Below are positions 13,669-25,276 of a stretch of DNA of 64,000 nucleotides, one piece after another. Origin of the DNA: Cichorium intybus (lineage: Eukaryota; Streptophyta; Magnoliopsida; Asterales; Asteraceae); contig CM042014.1 in NCBI GenBank assembly GCA_023525715.1, positions 20,314,063 to 20,378,062 of the forward strand, read 5' to 3'. How positions within the stretch are numbered: the first letter of the stretch is position 1; every line of letters starts with the position of its first letter. Below the pieces are notes generated by a model. The model ran no database searches and had not been told where the DNA came from. It was given only the letters and a program-made list of their open reading frames with translations. The position numbers and the translations under genes are program-made.

Positions 13669-14108
13669 ACAATTCTTTTTCCAACTTCAAAAAAGACCTA
13701 ATTTAGACACATCTTCGGTTGAATCCTAATTCTTTTTCCAACTTAACCCTCAAGACTTGCTTACCTTTTTGTTTTGACCTTTTTACCCCGTTACTAGGTT
13801 ACCATCTAAAAATAGTTTTTTCTCCAAAAAAATAATCAAAATGTGTTTTTCATGCGGATAAGGATAATATTCCATGCTTTCTTTAGCACAGCAAAGCTGA
13901 CAATCATGACATTAAAAGATCAAATGAAAAATATTATACTGATACAAAACATAGACTATGATTATTGGACAACTAAAACATGTCCTTGAGCAAAAACAAT
14001 TGTATTTTAGAATGATTCAAGCTGATCAACTCAAAAACCTATAAAACTCAAACTTAAGCATACTTCAATTAGAATACAAAGGCTCACCTGTTTAGTTTCC
14101 TTTGCCAC

Positions 14109-15101
14109 TCAAAACTTTGCATGACGGAAGTACACAAGTGCTACTGTAGCAATAGCCCCAGTCCCCACAGCAATGATGGGCCAATCTAGCTTCGAACCCA
14201 TCAACCTCTTCTCATCGCCATTGAAGTCGATCCCTCTTTCAGCCCCTATGCCATTGGTATCCTCCACCAGTTTCTCCTTCAGAACATTGTTAATCTTCTC
14301 GTATGCTTCCAATTCTTGTTGTAATTGATCCAATCTGTGCTCCATCTCCTTAACCTTACTCTCGGAATTCTTCAACTGCGCTTCCAAATCATTCTTCCCA
14401 ATCTCCAACTCTTCTTTCTCCTTTTCCGATTTTTCCATATCAGCACGATTCTTGACGATTACAGACTGGAACTCGTCGATCATTCTACTCAAACTCTGTA
14501 TCTGCTCATCTTTCTCGCTGATTTTCGCTTTGGCTTCTTCCTCAACCTTGAGCCTCTTACTCTTGTGAATACTCTCCCTCGTCTCAAAACCCTCGATCTT
14601 CTTCTCGAGTTCGCGAATTTGACTCTCCTCCTCCTTTAGTTTTTCGGTTTCTTTATTCAAACGTTCCAACAGCAAGTTCCTCTCGTTCTCAATAACATCA
14701 AGTTTCTCTGCTTTCTCAGATTCACTCTTCTTTAATTCTTCCACGACTCGCTTCAATTCAGATAATTCAGCATTAGATTCTTGTGCATCCGATATCGACG
14801 AAATTAAATCATGTTGCAACCTCGACACCTCAGTCTCGAGTTCAGCCGCCCTTGCAGCAATCGAACTCAGCGCCCTCTTATCGGATTCAGACATCTTGAT
14901 CTCATCCTCAAGTTCCTTGATTCTCTCAGTAGCCGATTCCTTACCGTCGATAAGTTCTTGCTTTTCCTGCTCAAGAATCGCGAGCTTTTGCATCAATTTT
15001 TCAACAGTTTGATTCATAGTTCCGTCAGATTTTTCTTCCTTTGATGCTATTTCAACATCCACATCGGCGCCGGCGCCGTTTACAACCACTTCATCAGACA
15101 T
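14109..15101 (-). CDS. Tail-anchored coiled-coil protein, PMD1/PMD2-like, 330 aa
   Basis: Single-exon gene. Residues about 25-290 are almost continuous heptad-type coiled coil rich in Glu/Lys (KLAILEQEKQELIDGKE, RLDQLQQELEAYEKINNVLK). A hydrophobic segment sits at the very end (WPIIAVGTGAIATVALVYF, about residues 304-322), followed by the short basic tail RHAKF. This layout of acidic start, long coiled coil and C-terminal tail anchor matches the plant PEROXISOMAL AND MITOCHONDRIAL DIVISION FACTOR proteins, which sit on the outer face of mitochondria and peroxisomes and promote their division. The acidic N-terminus MSDEVVVNG also fits that family. Coiled coils make homology calls risky, so the subfamily is probable rather than certain. 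The start is the first ATG after the upstream intergenic region. Confidence 0.75.
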   Translation of the reverse strand: MSDEVVVNGAGADVDVEIASKEEKSDGTMNQTVEKLMQKLAILEQEKQELIDGKESATERIKELEDEIKMSESDKRALSSIAARAAELETEVSRLQHDLISSISDAQESNAELSELKRVVEELKKSESEKAEKLDVIENERNLLLERLNKETEKLKEEESQIRELEKKIEGFETRESIHKSKRLKVEEEAKAKISEKDEQIQSLSRMIDEFQSVIVKNRADMEKSEKEKEELEIGKNDLEAQLKNSESKVKEMEHRLDQLQQELEAYEKINNVLKEKLVEDTNGIGAERGIDFNGDEKRLMGSKLDWPIIAVGTGAIATVALVYFRHAKF

Positions 15102-15634
15102 GCTTCTTCGAACTTTTTCTCTGCAGGGAAAAGATGTTTGACGCTAGGGTTTGGAGGGTCTCAAATCACCTTAGACAAGCGGGCTAAAGGCTTGCGTTGT
15201 AAATTCAAGAATGGCAAATTAAAGAACGGTCTATATTGTATACAAAAACTTGCAACTTCAGTCCAGTTTGTTTGTTTTCTTTTCAACCTTGTAATTAAGT
15301 TTGGGTTTTGTTTTTAGTATTAGTCTTCGGCTCATATAAAAATGATTTTATCATTTTCTAATATTGGTTCTCTCTTCTAATTAACGTGTTTATTATGAGT
15401 AATCTTAAATAAATACATTTTATGTATGTGGATGTGTAGATGTATTGAGTTGATCAGTTGACCTTTTAACACATATGTCATATCATGGTGAATTTTTTTA
15501 GTACACCTCATTTATAATTTATATTATCATAACACAAAATGATCAAATGAATAAATAATTCAAAACAAAGGACATTTTGTAATACTCTTGATTGGCTTAA
15601 ATGAAATTTTGAGTTTAAACTGGTTTTTTAATAT
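15102..15634. other. Promoter side of PMD-like gene and AT-rich intergenic DNA
   Basis: This is sequence upstream of the minus-strand PMD-like gene. It is AT-rich, with no coding region and no clear element. Confidence 0.45.
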
Positions 15635-15946
15635 GGTTAATGTCTTATAAATGTAATAAACCTTATCCCGTGTATAAATTTAGTTACTTATATTTTGTAA
15701 ACATTTAGTTATTTATGTTTTCTTTTGTACACATATAATCATTAAACATGTTTGTTATGCAAACTACACATATGACTATTAATTTATTTTTTTTATACAT
15801 ATGACCTGTAAACCAATGGTTATATATATATATAAAAAAACATAAATAACTATATGTGTATATAAAATTTTTTTAATGGTCATATGTGTACAAAATAAAA
15901 CATAAATGACTAAATATGTATCTTATCCGTATAAGACATTGGCCAT
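15635..15946. mobile_element. Foldback MITE
   Basis: The left end GGTTAATGTCTTATAA is matched in reverse complement at the right end (TTATACGGATAAG...GACATTGGCC reads GGCCAATGTCTTATA on the other strand). The arms continue with matching TTTAGTTATTTATG/CATAAATGACTAAA and TTGTACACATAT/ATATGTGTACAA. The centre holds a short (TA)n run. It is non-coding; the arms are about 75% identical by eye. No clean target duplication was found. Confidence 0.55.
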
Positions 15947-16665
15947 TTTCAATATTTCAAGTGGATTGAGGTTTCCTTATTTGTTGGTGGTCTTTTTTTC
16001 ATTCTCATCTATGTTTAAAACTTAACAGAAGGCTATAGAGAGTTGAAGAAAGCCAAGGAGGAGATTCAATACTATGCTTGTTTATTGAATAAAGTTGTTA
16101 GGTGCAGGTTTTTAACTCAAGATCACATAAGCATGGAAAGAAAATGACTTACATAGAACAACCAAGGATGCTCTTCTATGCTTGAAGTCGAGATTAGCAT
16201 ACAATTTAAACTATGTTAGATTATAATGAAAATTTGCATAAAGAATGTACATGTCGATCGTCTTGGAAATCCATAACACAAAATAAACAATTTATTTGGA
16301 AAGAAGAACAAAATAGTATGAAAAAAAAAAAAAAAAAAAACACATACTATTCATCTTCTTTAATTATAAGGTAAAAAGGCCAAAACAATAATATAAGATA
16401 GTCTTACGGCTTATATTGAAAAAAAATTAAAATTTAGTTAAATAAAAAATACTCAAAATATTAAGGGTCTTTTTTTAAATTAACCCTTCAAATGTAGGTT
16501 ACTTCTTTACTCTCCTAGGAGAACCCCTCCCTTTTTACAAATTTTACGAAATTGAAATAAAAAATAAAAAAGGAATTTTAAATTTTACAACATGTCACTT
16601 GGGATACTAATGCAATGTCGGTGTAATAACTTCTACACCACTACAATATCAATCATCTTTCATTA
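15947..16665. other. AT-rich intergenic sequence with a 20-base poly(A) run
   Basis: No gene is seen. A run of A residues lies at about 16321-16340, and the rest is low-complexity. Confidence 0.45.
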
Positions 16666-17717
16666 GACTAACAGGAATGGGTGAGGGGTTCGTGGGCGGG
16701 GTCCACACTGGAGGCCATCACCGCACGAGAACACCGCCCTACCTAAGGTGTGACCTGCGGTGAAGGTCCTCGCAATGGGTGGAGACGTCGCACGGTGTGT
16801 ATGCTTCAATTTACAGCTTTGGCCCCTGGAGTTTGAAAGAATTTAAAAAAAAATACCCTCCAACGTCTCTTTACTCTCAACGGTCAAAAACCCAAAAAAA
16901 AAAAATTTAACATTTTACAACTATATATACACATATTCACACACAAAAAACTACACATCTCTACATCTCTTTACATATTCACACACAAAAATCTACTTCC
17001 ATTTCTCTCTAAAAAAATGGCTGCCGTCGGTAACGGAAATAATCGTAGGGTATGAACTCAACCTCACGAAGCCGCTTTGGCAACCGCATGGCTCAACGTC
17101 AACGACAACGAATACCGTCCATTCTGAGAACTTGTGAAAGAATCGTTTGACACTATATTAGGCGTAGTTGATTATGCGAGTAGGGATCATATTTCTTTCA
17201 AATGGAGGAATATGTCACGAACAATAAGTAAATTTCAACAAATTTACTTAAAAATATGGGCAAACCACCAACCCGGTGCAACTGACAAAGAGATCATTCA
17301 GCAAGCCCTAGCACAGTATCGGGCGACATATAGCACAGACTTCACGCACCTCGCTGCGTGTAATGTTGTGAAAAATTCACCTAGATATCGTGCAATTTAA
17401 TTATCGTATTTAGGCTTTAATTTCCCGTTTCTACAATTTTAATTGTCGTTTTAGGTTATTAAAATTTCCCGTTTGTAGGATTTTAATTATCGTGTACGTT
17501 TTTTATTTTGCAATGTTATGTTTTTAATTAAATGTTAGTTGGTTAATTTAATTTTTTTGGTGGTGAAATTATATTATTTATTTATTTAAAATAAAAAAGT
17601 GAAGGGTTTTTAAGGGGTTACCATTTCCTAGAATTGAAGGGGTGATGGAAAGATGAAGTGGAGCCTACGTGACAACCCCTCACCCCTCACCCCAAGGGGT
17701 TATGACTCATGTTAGTT
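16666..17717 (+). mobile_element. Harbinger-type non-autonomous element with ORF remnant
   Basis: The ends are inverted: GACTAACAGGAATGGGTGAG at left against AACTAACATGAGTCATAACC on the reverse strand at right, with GGGTGAGGGGT repeated in both. TTA flanks each side (16663-16665 and 17718-17720), as expected for PIF/Harbinger elements. Inside, from ATG at about 17017, the translation resembles the SANT/Myb-like second ORF product of Harbinger elements, often annotated in plants as glutathione S-transferase T3-like. It shows ALATAWLNV, ELVKESFDTILG, SFKWRNMSRTISKFQQIY. Two in-frame stops break it (near 17053 and 17127). The last open part is 17134-17400. Confidence 0.6.
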
Positions 17718-18552
17718 TTAGTAGTTCACCCTATCACTTCAACAACTACTTTATATTATTTTTAAACATATCTCTTAAATGTTTCCAATTAATAATTAAT
17801 CAAAAATAAATTAGTATATATTAATATTTATTATTCAAATAATACTTTTAATATTATATAATAATAAAATAATAACAAATATTTAATTTAGTTTTACTTA
17901 TTGAATATTTTAATAGTTTATACATTACAAAACATACATCACAAAACAAACAGTACAATATTAGTCATCATTTTTTCGTCTACAAGTCGGTTGTAAATCT
18001 CATCAATCAAATCCGATTGCAATTGATGATTTATGGGCATGTTAAGTATCCTTGCCTGACTTCAAAGATACATGTCATACTTGGGATGACTTCAGGAAAT
18101 TTAGACATAGATTGATTAAAATTAAAATCCTTATATGTATAATCAAATTGACAAATATATTAATCACACCTGGAGAGAAAAAAAGAACGTCAAAAAAAGA
18201 AAACTGAAGATCAATTTGATGGAACAGATCCATCAACAATGACAGAGTAACAAAGAAAATTGTATGAAATGCAACTTGACATGTTAGCAAAGTGAAAATG
18301 ATGTTATCTTTATGAATTTTATGATTTACTTGCAGTATGTCAAAGTATTTCAGATTTACGTATTTACCTTTCTATTGGTTTATACATTATGTTCTAAAGT
18401 ATATCAACATTTTATATTATTGTATTTCTATTAATTTATTTTACAATATAAAAATTATTCGTTAACTTGATAATAACTATCATTAACTATCAATTCATTA
18501 ATTTAATCACAAATATCAATTATGTACCAATTCATTATGGAGTTTCTTTCAT
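17718..18552. other. AT-rich intergenic sequence
   Basis: No gene or recognised element is seen. The sequence is strongly AT-rich. Confidence 0.45.
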
Positions 18553-18708
18553 ATAATAATAATGAGAATTGATATTTCCACTTATGAAATTTATTCATCC
18601 ACATGAAATATATGCTTTATTGACTTGTATGATAGTTGTAAATATATTGTACATCATGTGGATGAATCAATTTTTCAAGTAGAAATATCACTTCCCAATA
18701 ATAATACT
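18553..18708. mobile_element. Short foldback MITE
   Basis: ATAATAATAATGAGAATTGA at the left end pairs with the reverse complement of the right end (GTATTATTATTGGGAAGTGA). The arms continue with GATATTTCCACTT/GATATTTCTACTT and meet around ATTCATCCACATG/CATGTGGATGAAT. About 55-bp arms flank a 45-bp loop. It is non-coding. Confidence 0.6.
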
Positions 18709-18822
18709 ACTCCAGCAAGCTTAGATTAATAAATCAACCCATTAATGTATCATAAAGCTTAGAGATATACTTGGCGAGGGGAAATATTCTCCTAATAGAG
18801 TCTTCATTTTTAACCAGTCTTT

Positions 18823-18911
18823 ATGATATATTTTCTTATCCCATCCTCATGATATATTTTCTTGTAATGTCCCTAGGATATATTTTCTTATCCCGTCGCT
18901 CCGATATATTT
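18823..18911 (+). repeat. 26-bp tandem repeat, about 3.4 units
   Basis: Three adjacent 26-bp units begin ATGATATATTTTCTTATCCC, ATGATATATTTTCTTGTAAT and AGGATATATTTTCTTATCCC, and a fourth partial unit follows. Around it, 18709-19312 is AT-rich with scattered CATGAACCATAA-type motifs and no gene. Confidence 0.6.
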
Positions 18912-19312
18912 ATTGTTCATAACTTAAATTACGTACCATGCAATCACATTAAATTTATGGATGATCATCATTTTTCTTTTATGATATTCAATCACATTCA
19001 AGTACCATGATATGTTGCACAATAATTATGTCTAACCATAACGACATTCATGAACCATAAGTAATATCATGGAAAAATAACTTTAACTCATTTCATAAGA
19101 GAACTTATAACATGCTTTAATTTTCATAACACATTGTAAACATGTTAGCTACTATATAAGAGAGTTCATGAACCATAAATAATTAGCATGCTTGAAAATC
19201 ATAACTAAACTCTTTGTACAAAAAACATATAACATATTCTATTCATGCCATGTATCTCAAAATGGAAAAAATCCTCGTGTACTCACCTTGAGAGGTTAAG
19301 ACTAAGTTAACT

Positions 19313-20130
19313 TTAACTTTCAAGCTCCAAACTGCTTTTCACGAAATTGCTAGCCGAGCGGAGCAATGTCTTTTTAGCATTCGAAATATTGTTCCATACA
19401 CCGGTGATCCTCTTATTTGCTAGATGTTCAAACGGTTTATTTTGTAAATTATGTATCCCAAAAATTACTTGTCCCCAAAGAGATCTAGTATCCGTTTTTA
19501 ATATCCACCACCACTTTATCAAGAGAGAAACGTTCAAGTATCGGATGGACCCAACTTCGAGACCGCCACTTTCTTTGGGAGCTAATACCTTCTCCCACCA
19601 GACCCAATGGATCTTCGATTCCTTTCACTTCCACCCCATAGAAACTTTTTTCCTGATTTTTTCCAAAGAATCAACAACCCCAGCATGGGTTCTAAATAAA
19701 GATAGGAAATACATGGGGAGATTTCCCAGCACAACTTTAATTAGCGTTAATCTTCCCCCGAACGAAAGTGATTTAGCTTTCCAAGAAGAGAGCTTTGTGT
19801 TGAATTTATCTAGAATAGGTCTCCAATTTTTCACCAAATTCATATTGGCCCCAACCGGGACTCCTAGATAAGTGAATGGAAGATTACCCGCTTTACAACC
19901 GAGGATGCTGACCCATTGAAACGTTTCACTGCTCGATGCGCTAATACCGTAAACCTTTGACATGTGGAAATTTACTTTTAAACTGATGATACAGGGAAGC
20001 ATTTTAGTATACGGGCCAAGTTCCGCAAGTTTTGTTTCGACCATTCCCCTATAAATAAGGCGTCATCAGCGTAAAATAAATGAGAGATCACGTGACCACT
20101 ACCCGGAAATTGGATACTTTTGAATAAACC
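19313..20130 (-). pseudogene. LINE (L1-type) reverse-transcriptase fragment
   Basis: On the minus strand the reverse-transcriptase active-site motif FYADDALFIGEW is read near 20060-20100. It is followed, after a frame change, by the typical plant LINE sequence GNLPFTYLGVPVGANM, WKAKSLSFGGRLTLIKVVLG and LPMYFLSLF (19625-19960). Next comes NVSLLIKWWWILKTDTRSLW in another frame (19313-19537). Two or more frame changes and the lack of the 5' two thirds show a dead fragment. The right edge abuts an AACCG-rich repeat. Confidence 0.8.
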
Positions 20131-20795
20131 TTTTTATTTTGTCGAGCGTAGGGCAACATAGGTCTCGTACCGGAACCGTACCTATTCCTTACCGTTTGCA
20201 CCATACATGGTCCGAGATCGGTATTTGAAATAGAAGAGATTCGGGAAACGGTAGAACAGGTCTGGTATAAAGAAAAATACCGAAAATCCCAAATGTAATA
20301 TCGGTACCGTATAGTTTCTTGATATATATTTCTTAAACTTACGTATTTGCAATCATTAGATTATAAACAAAGAAATCTTGGTGACATTAACAAACATTAT
20401 CTCAAAAGAAATCGTTATATTTCTAACAAAGCAATCGTTGGATATTAACTACTTGCAAAATGAATTTACTTTTTTTCTTCAATAAATGTGATGATATATT
20501 TTTTTCCTTATCTCAAAAGCAATTCCACCAACTTCTTTTAGGCATGAGTCTGTTCATATTCATGTTTTTATCCACTATTAATGTTACAATCATACTACTA
20601 TTATTGAAGGCAGTTTAAGTTTTTGATATATAACAACTCATCTAACATGTAATCTTGGACGATTCTATCATTTTAGAAACCGGAATCGGAACCGCTTAGG
20701 ACGGTTCTATCATTTTAGGAACAGGAACCGGAACCGCTTAATGTGGTTCCAGTTCCAAAAACAGGTACTGATATGTTCCGCTGGTCACCCCTAGT
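20131..20795. mobile_element. AACCG-rich hAT-like element
   Basis: It contains GTACCGGAACCGTACC near the left and GGAACCGGAACCGCTTA-type repeats near the right, and ends in GGTCACCCCTAG. The same CACCCCTA terminus and AACCG repeats occur near 1905-2190 and 42463-43093. The middle is AT-rich and non-coding. It may be inserted in, or fused to, the LINE fragment at its left. Confidence 0.4.
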
Positions 20796-22049
20796 CATTC
20801 CACGGTAATTTAAAGGATAATATGCCAATTGCCAACTTTTCCTCTTTTCATATAATTTTATTTTTTAACTATATAATCAATTAAATTCTACAAATTTTAG
20901 ATAAATTGTTTAATCAATATGTTAATTTTAATTAGTATACTTAATTTATATATCTGACATTTTATAAATACTCAAGGGTTTGTGCTATAAGTACCTCAAT
21001 TATATTTTGTACCCTTTAGATACCCATCAAATCAAAATGAGTTTTTAGTTATATTATTTTTTTAATCTATAAACCCCATTCATTTGACTAATTGATTTGT
21101 TTTATTCATTTTTTGTTGTCTTTTTCATTATTATTATTATTATGTTTATTATTATTATTATTGAAAACATTATTATTAGGTTTATTATTGTTATGATAAT
21201 TATTATTAAATTATATTTATTATTATTAGTTTTTATAAAAACATAACCGTTCGTGTTTATTAGTAATCTAATGTCTCCTTTATAAAATCATTCGGGTTTA
21301 TACCGTTTGTAGGTAATGAGAATTCACGTCATTATTAGCCGAAAACCGTCATTCTTGATCCGTTGACCCAGTTGTACACCATCTTTGTTTATTGTATAGT
21401 TTAAAAAAACTATTGTTTATTGTTACTAAAATGTAAAAATTATAAAAGCATTAATTTGACATTCGTTCAAATTTGACATAATCGTTTTGATATAATTTGA
21501 CATAATTTTATAAAATTATAAACGTCGTTCGTTGTGTCGTAATTACTTTAAAAAACTATTGTTTTTTGTTACTAAAACGTAAAAATTATAAAAGGTAAAC
21601 TCATTATTATTGTTTTTCTAATAATTATAATAATAATAATAAATCAAAAATCAAATATTATTAATAAAAGAAAAGAAAAATAAAAATAAAAAGATAACAA
21701 ACAAACAAAATATATAAAAGAAAAAAAAACACCAAAAAAACAAAAAATCAAATCAAAAGGATACAACTAGACTATAGATGGTATTTATAGATTCATCCAT
21801 ATTCAAATATTATATGGTTAAAAACTAAGATTCTAGTTACACAAATAGAATATACAATAAACGTAAACCCATCTTATTTAAAATATACCAATTTAAATAG
21901 AATAAAAATAGCACATAAAACTATAAATTAAAATTTTTAATTAATTGATAGCTTATTGACAGTTTTACATTGTTATTGATTCAAATTTGATTTTTATTTT
22001 TGACATTGTTTTAAAGAATCTATAACTTTTCGTTCGAAGCAAAGGCTTT
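20796..22049. other. Very AT-rich low-complexity intergenic DNA
   Basis: Dominated by (ATT)n/(TTA)n-like runs (about 21120-21240 and 21600-21760). No gene is seen. Confidence 0.5.
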
Positions 22050-22232
22050 TTAAGATAATTAATAGATAGATTAGTAAACAAGATGAGGCTATAGTATCTT
22101 TCATGAAAGGGTTTTTAAGTCTTGATACTTCAAAATTTTATTAAGATAATTAATAGATAGATTAGTAAACAAGATGAGGCCATACTATCTTTCACGAAAG
22201 GGTTTTTGAAGTCTTGGTACTTCAAAATTTTA
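22050..22232 (+). repeat. 91-bp direct tandem duplication
   Basis: Two adjacent copies of about 91 bp, starting TTAAGATAATTAATAGATAG and containing GTAAACAAGATGAGGC and GAAAGGGTTTTT, differ at only a few positions. The second copy ends next to the target duplication of the neighbouring Pack-MULE. Confidence 0.85.
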
Positions 22233-22248
22233 TCGATAAAAAGTTTTA

Positions 22249-23767
22249 GAGTAAATTACAATTTTGGTCCATGTGGTTGTCCCAAAATTGCGGTATTAGA
22301 CATTCTTTTCAAATTTCACGCTGATGGTCCCTGTGGTGGCCAAAATGTTGCACTTTTGGTCCCTTGGCCAGGTAAAAAGACTAAAATGCCATTTTCTATT
22401 TCTTTTTCATTTTTCTTTTAATGTATTATTTATTAAATGAATTAAAAATAAAACCAAACTCAACCCCACTCCCCACTATCCGGTCTATTTCTCTCACCGC
22501 CGGGGTTTTGAAGCTTCATCTAGAGACCCGATTATCATCTCTTCGGGAAAAGTAATTTCTTTGCTCAATTTCTCATTTTATTTTTGTGGGTTTTTCTGAT
22601 CGTTGTTCATTATGAATGTTCTTAGCTGTTGAAATTGGAATTGAAATCAATCCCCACACGTTTGATTGCTCTTTTTCTTATAAAAAGACATCAGTGGGTT
22701 GGATTCAGGGAACAATTTCTGGATTCCTGTCATTGCATGTTTTTGACTTTCAATTCTTTTGATGGGTTCTGCGGTGGTGGTTCTATGACACGACGTGGTG
22801 ATAACGGTGGTGGTGGGAAAAACCCGTCACCAAACCACCGTCTACAGCCATCATTTTATACCCGTGAATAGTATAGCGAACGAGAAAACGACAGTTTTAG
22901 TTTTGGAACGAATATTCTTATGATTTTATACCACAATTTCTAAACACCGACAACATCTGCCTAACCCCTCCACGGCTGGGGATTTAAAAATTAAAACTCC
23001 AATTCGAATTGGAGCTCGATTTACGAATTTCATCAATTGGATCGATGATTAATCGAGATTTTTCTTTTAAATGTTAATGATTTAAGTGTCTTAATGCATG
23101 ATGCTGATCATTTTCTTACTTATTTGCAGACATACGACAGAGCTTCAATCCAGAAATGGTTAAAGGCAGGGAACAGAACTTGCCCAAAAACCCAACAAGT
23201 TCTTTCGCACACAATTCTAACCCCGAATCATTTGGTTCGAGATATGATCACGCAATGGTGCAAGAATCACAGTGTGCAGTTTCTGTGCCCTCTTCACTAC
23301 TCCGATCAAAATCCGGCAACTGAACCCAATCACAGTCTTTTCCTATCGCTTCTCAACAAGTTATCATCGACTCTTCCGGATCAGAAAGAAGCCGCAAGTT
23401 CATTACGCTCATTAACAAAAAAATCCCATCTTTTCGGGCGTTTTTTGGCGAATCGGATGATGTCGAAGAGATGATAACCGGGTCTCTAGATGAAGCTTCA
23501 AAACCCCGGCGGTGAGAGAGATAGACCGGAAAGTGGGGGTGGGGTGGGTTTGATTTTTTTTTCTTTTTTTTTAATTCATTTAATAAATTATACATTAAAA
23601 TAAAAATAAAAAATAAATTAAAAATGGTATATTGGTCTTTTTACCTGACCAAGGGACCAAAAGTGCAAGATTTTGGCCACCACAGGGACCATCGGCGTGA
23701 AATTTGAAAAAAATGACTAATACCGCAATTTTGGGACAACCACAGGGACCAAAATTGTAATTTACTC
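22249..23767 (+). mobile_element. Pack-MULE carrying a U-box gene fragment
   Basis: The terminal inverted repeats are about 300 bp. The left arm 22249-22549 starts GAGTAAATTACAATTTTGGT and the right arm 23464-23767 is its reverse complement. A perfect 9-bp target-site duplication AAAGTTTTA flanks it (22240-22248 and 23768-23776), the Mutator hallmark. No transposase is present. Inside lies an exon plus upstream intron end of a U-box E3 ligase gene (23130-23515). The 3' end of that coding sequence runs into the right arm, and its reverse complement lies in the left arm. Confidence 0.9.
23130..23515 (+). pseudogene. Captured U-box (PUB9/PUB38-like) exon
   Basis: The exon follows a splice-acceptor-like TTATTTGCAG. 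It reads TYDRASIQKWLKAGNRTCPK and QQVLSHTILTPNHLVRDMI, the second half of a plant U-box domain, with HSVQFLCPL after it. The split before TYDR matches the usual intron position of these genes, so DNA rather than mRNA was captured. The first half of the U-box is missing. A one-base frame change in the A run at 23416-23423 separates SLTKK from FRAFFGESDDVEEMITGSLD, which is in the expected family frame. The reading then ends at TGA 23513-23515, inside the right arm of the element. It cannot encode a working E3 ligase. Confidence 0.85.
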
Positions 23768-24038
23768 AAAGTTTTATTTCTCTATTTTTCAAAATACATT
23801 TTTTTTCTTCCGCCAATGCTAAAGTTTATTTTTGAAGATATTCCGTTTTATCTATTTTTCCACTAACATGCATTACAATATACTTTTAGTAATATAGATT
23901 GTCATTCATAATTATATTTTAATTTCATTTTATTTAAAAAATACTAAATGTATTTAGTTACCAGTAAATTTTCTTCCTTATGCGTCATGACAAATTAATT
24001 TTGCACTTTACTAATAAAATATATTGTATAAAAATTTA

Positions 24039-24428
24039 GGATTAATATCATAAAATGGCAACCAATAATACATAATTTACTTTTTAGGTCACTTATTTTT
24101 TAATTGTATTCAATATGTCATTAAACTTTTTTCTGTATTTTCATTACACCATTAGAGTAGATTTTTAACGGAATAAACTGATACTGAATCTTATGTGTTG
24201 TCCACTGTGACATTCAATCTAGCAGAATTTATTCCCTTAGATCATTCCAACACTGACATTTTATCCATAATGACATCGAATTTGACATAATTATCCCATT
24301 GAAATGCACTTTAATGGTGTAATGAGAACATAGAAAAACGTTTAGTGGCCTAATTGAATCCAATTAAAAGATCAATAACCTAAAAAGCAAATTATGTATT
24401 ATTGATTACCATTTTATGACATTATCCC
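24039..24428. mobile_element. MITE with long inverted repeats (Mutator-type)
   Basis: The left end GGATTAATATCATAAAATGG is repeated inverted at the right end (GGGATAATGTCATAAAATGG on the other strand), and the arms match well for at least 70 bp. A perfect 9-bp duplication AAAAATTTA flanks it (24030-24038 and 24429-24437). It is non-coding and lies about 0.6 kb upstream of the first GH3 leader exon. Confidence 0.85.
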
Positions 24429-24612
24429 AAAAATTTATTATCATAAATATTTTTTTAGTTATCATGAAGACCCAATTGTTTACGCTGAGTTAATTTCGAA
24501 AAGGAAAGTAGTTATCTTGCATGGTTTGTGGGATAAACATGTAAAATAAGATTTATCCTTAAACCCTTCTCCTAAGAATACTCGAAATATCCTAAAACCC
24601 TCCCAACACTTC

Positions 24613-25253
24613 TCCATAAATATACCACCTTCTGTTTACCCAGAACGCCATTCCAAAACTTTCTTAACAGTCTTTCTCTTGCGTTCGTTCATGTAAGTTC
24701 CGGATGTATTTTCTCATTATTGGACTGGAATTAGTTGATGCCCAAATGCTCATGATTTGAATGGCATTTTTGGGGCTTTCAAAAGATTTATTGTTAAACG
24801 AATTGTGCATCAATTAATGGCTTGTAAATTCTCTTTGTTTTTTCAAATTAAAAGTTGGCTTTTTAATTGAATTTACGTTGTGGGTTCTGCTTATTTTGTT
24901 GATTTCTATGTATGATGTGTCATAATTTTTTGTGGGTTTAACTTCTGTTTAATTTATTCAGTCAACTATTGAAACCTAAATTCTTTATTCCACTCGCAGA
25001 TTTATGTATGATGCTTTTTGTTCTATGGTTTAATATCGGTATTCAAGATTTTCTTATAATTAAGTTCACATTAATTTATAGAACTTCAAAATTTTTTACG
25101 TCAAGTCGTCAACCTCAAAAGTTGAAGTTAGTTCTTTTGGAAACTAACGGTGTAATATGTTTCTTTTTGAATTCTTATATGTGGGTTGATTTTCTACTTA
25201 ATCTTTGTATTTTAGTGGAGTGCTTAATTACTGTGTTCTAAAAACACTTGCAG
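24613..25253 (+). promoter_or_regulatory. Core promoter, leader exon and leader intron of GH3 copy 1
   Basis: A TATA-like ATAAATATACC lies at about 24616. A leader exon probably ends at 24692 (CGTTCAT|GTAAGT), and a leader intron runs 24693-25253 (AACACTTGCAG). The leader resumes 23 nt before ATG 25277. Leader introns also appear likely in the other GH3 copies. Confidence 0.5.
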
Positions 25254-25276
25254 ATTGTGATAGAAGTGGTTAAGGA

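Noticed and set aside
14325..15044. Plus-strand Leu/Phe-rich ORFs opposite the coiled-coil gene
   Set aside because: Antisense shadows of a Glu/Lys-rich coding sequence.
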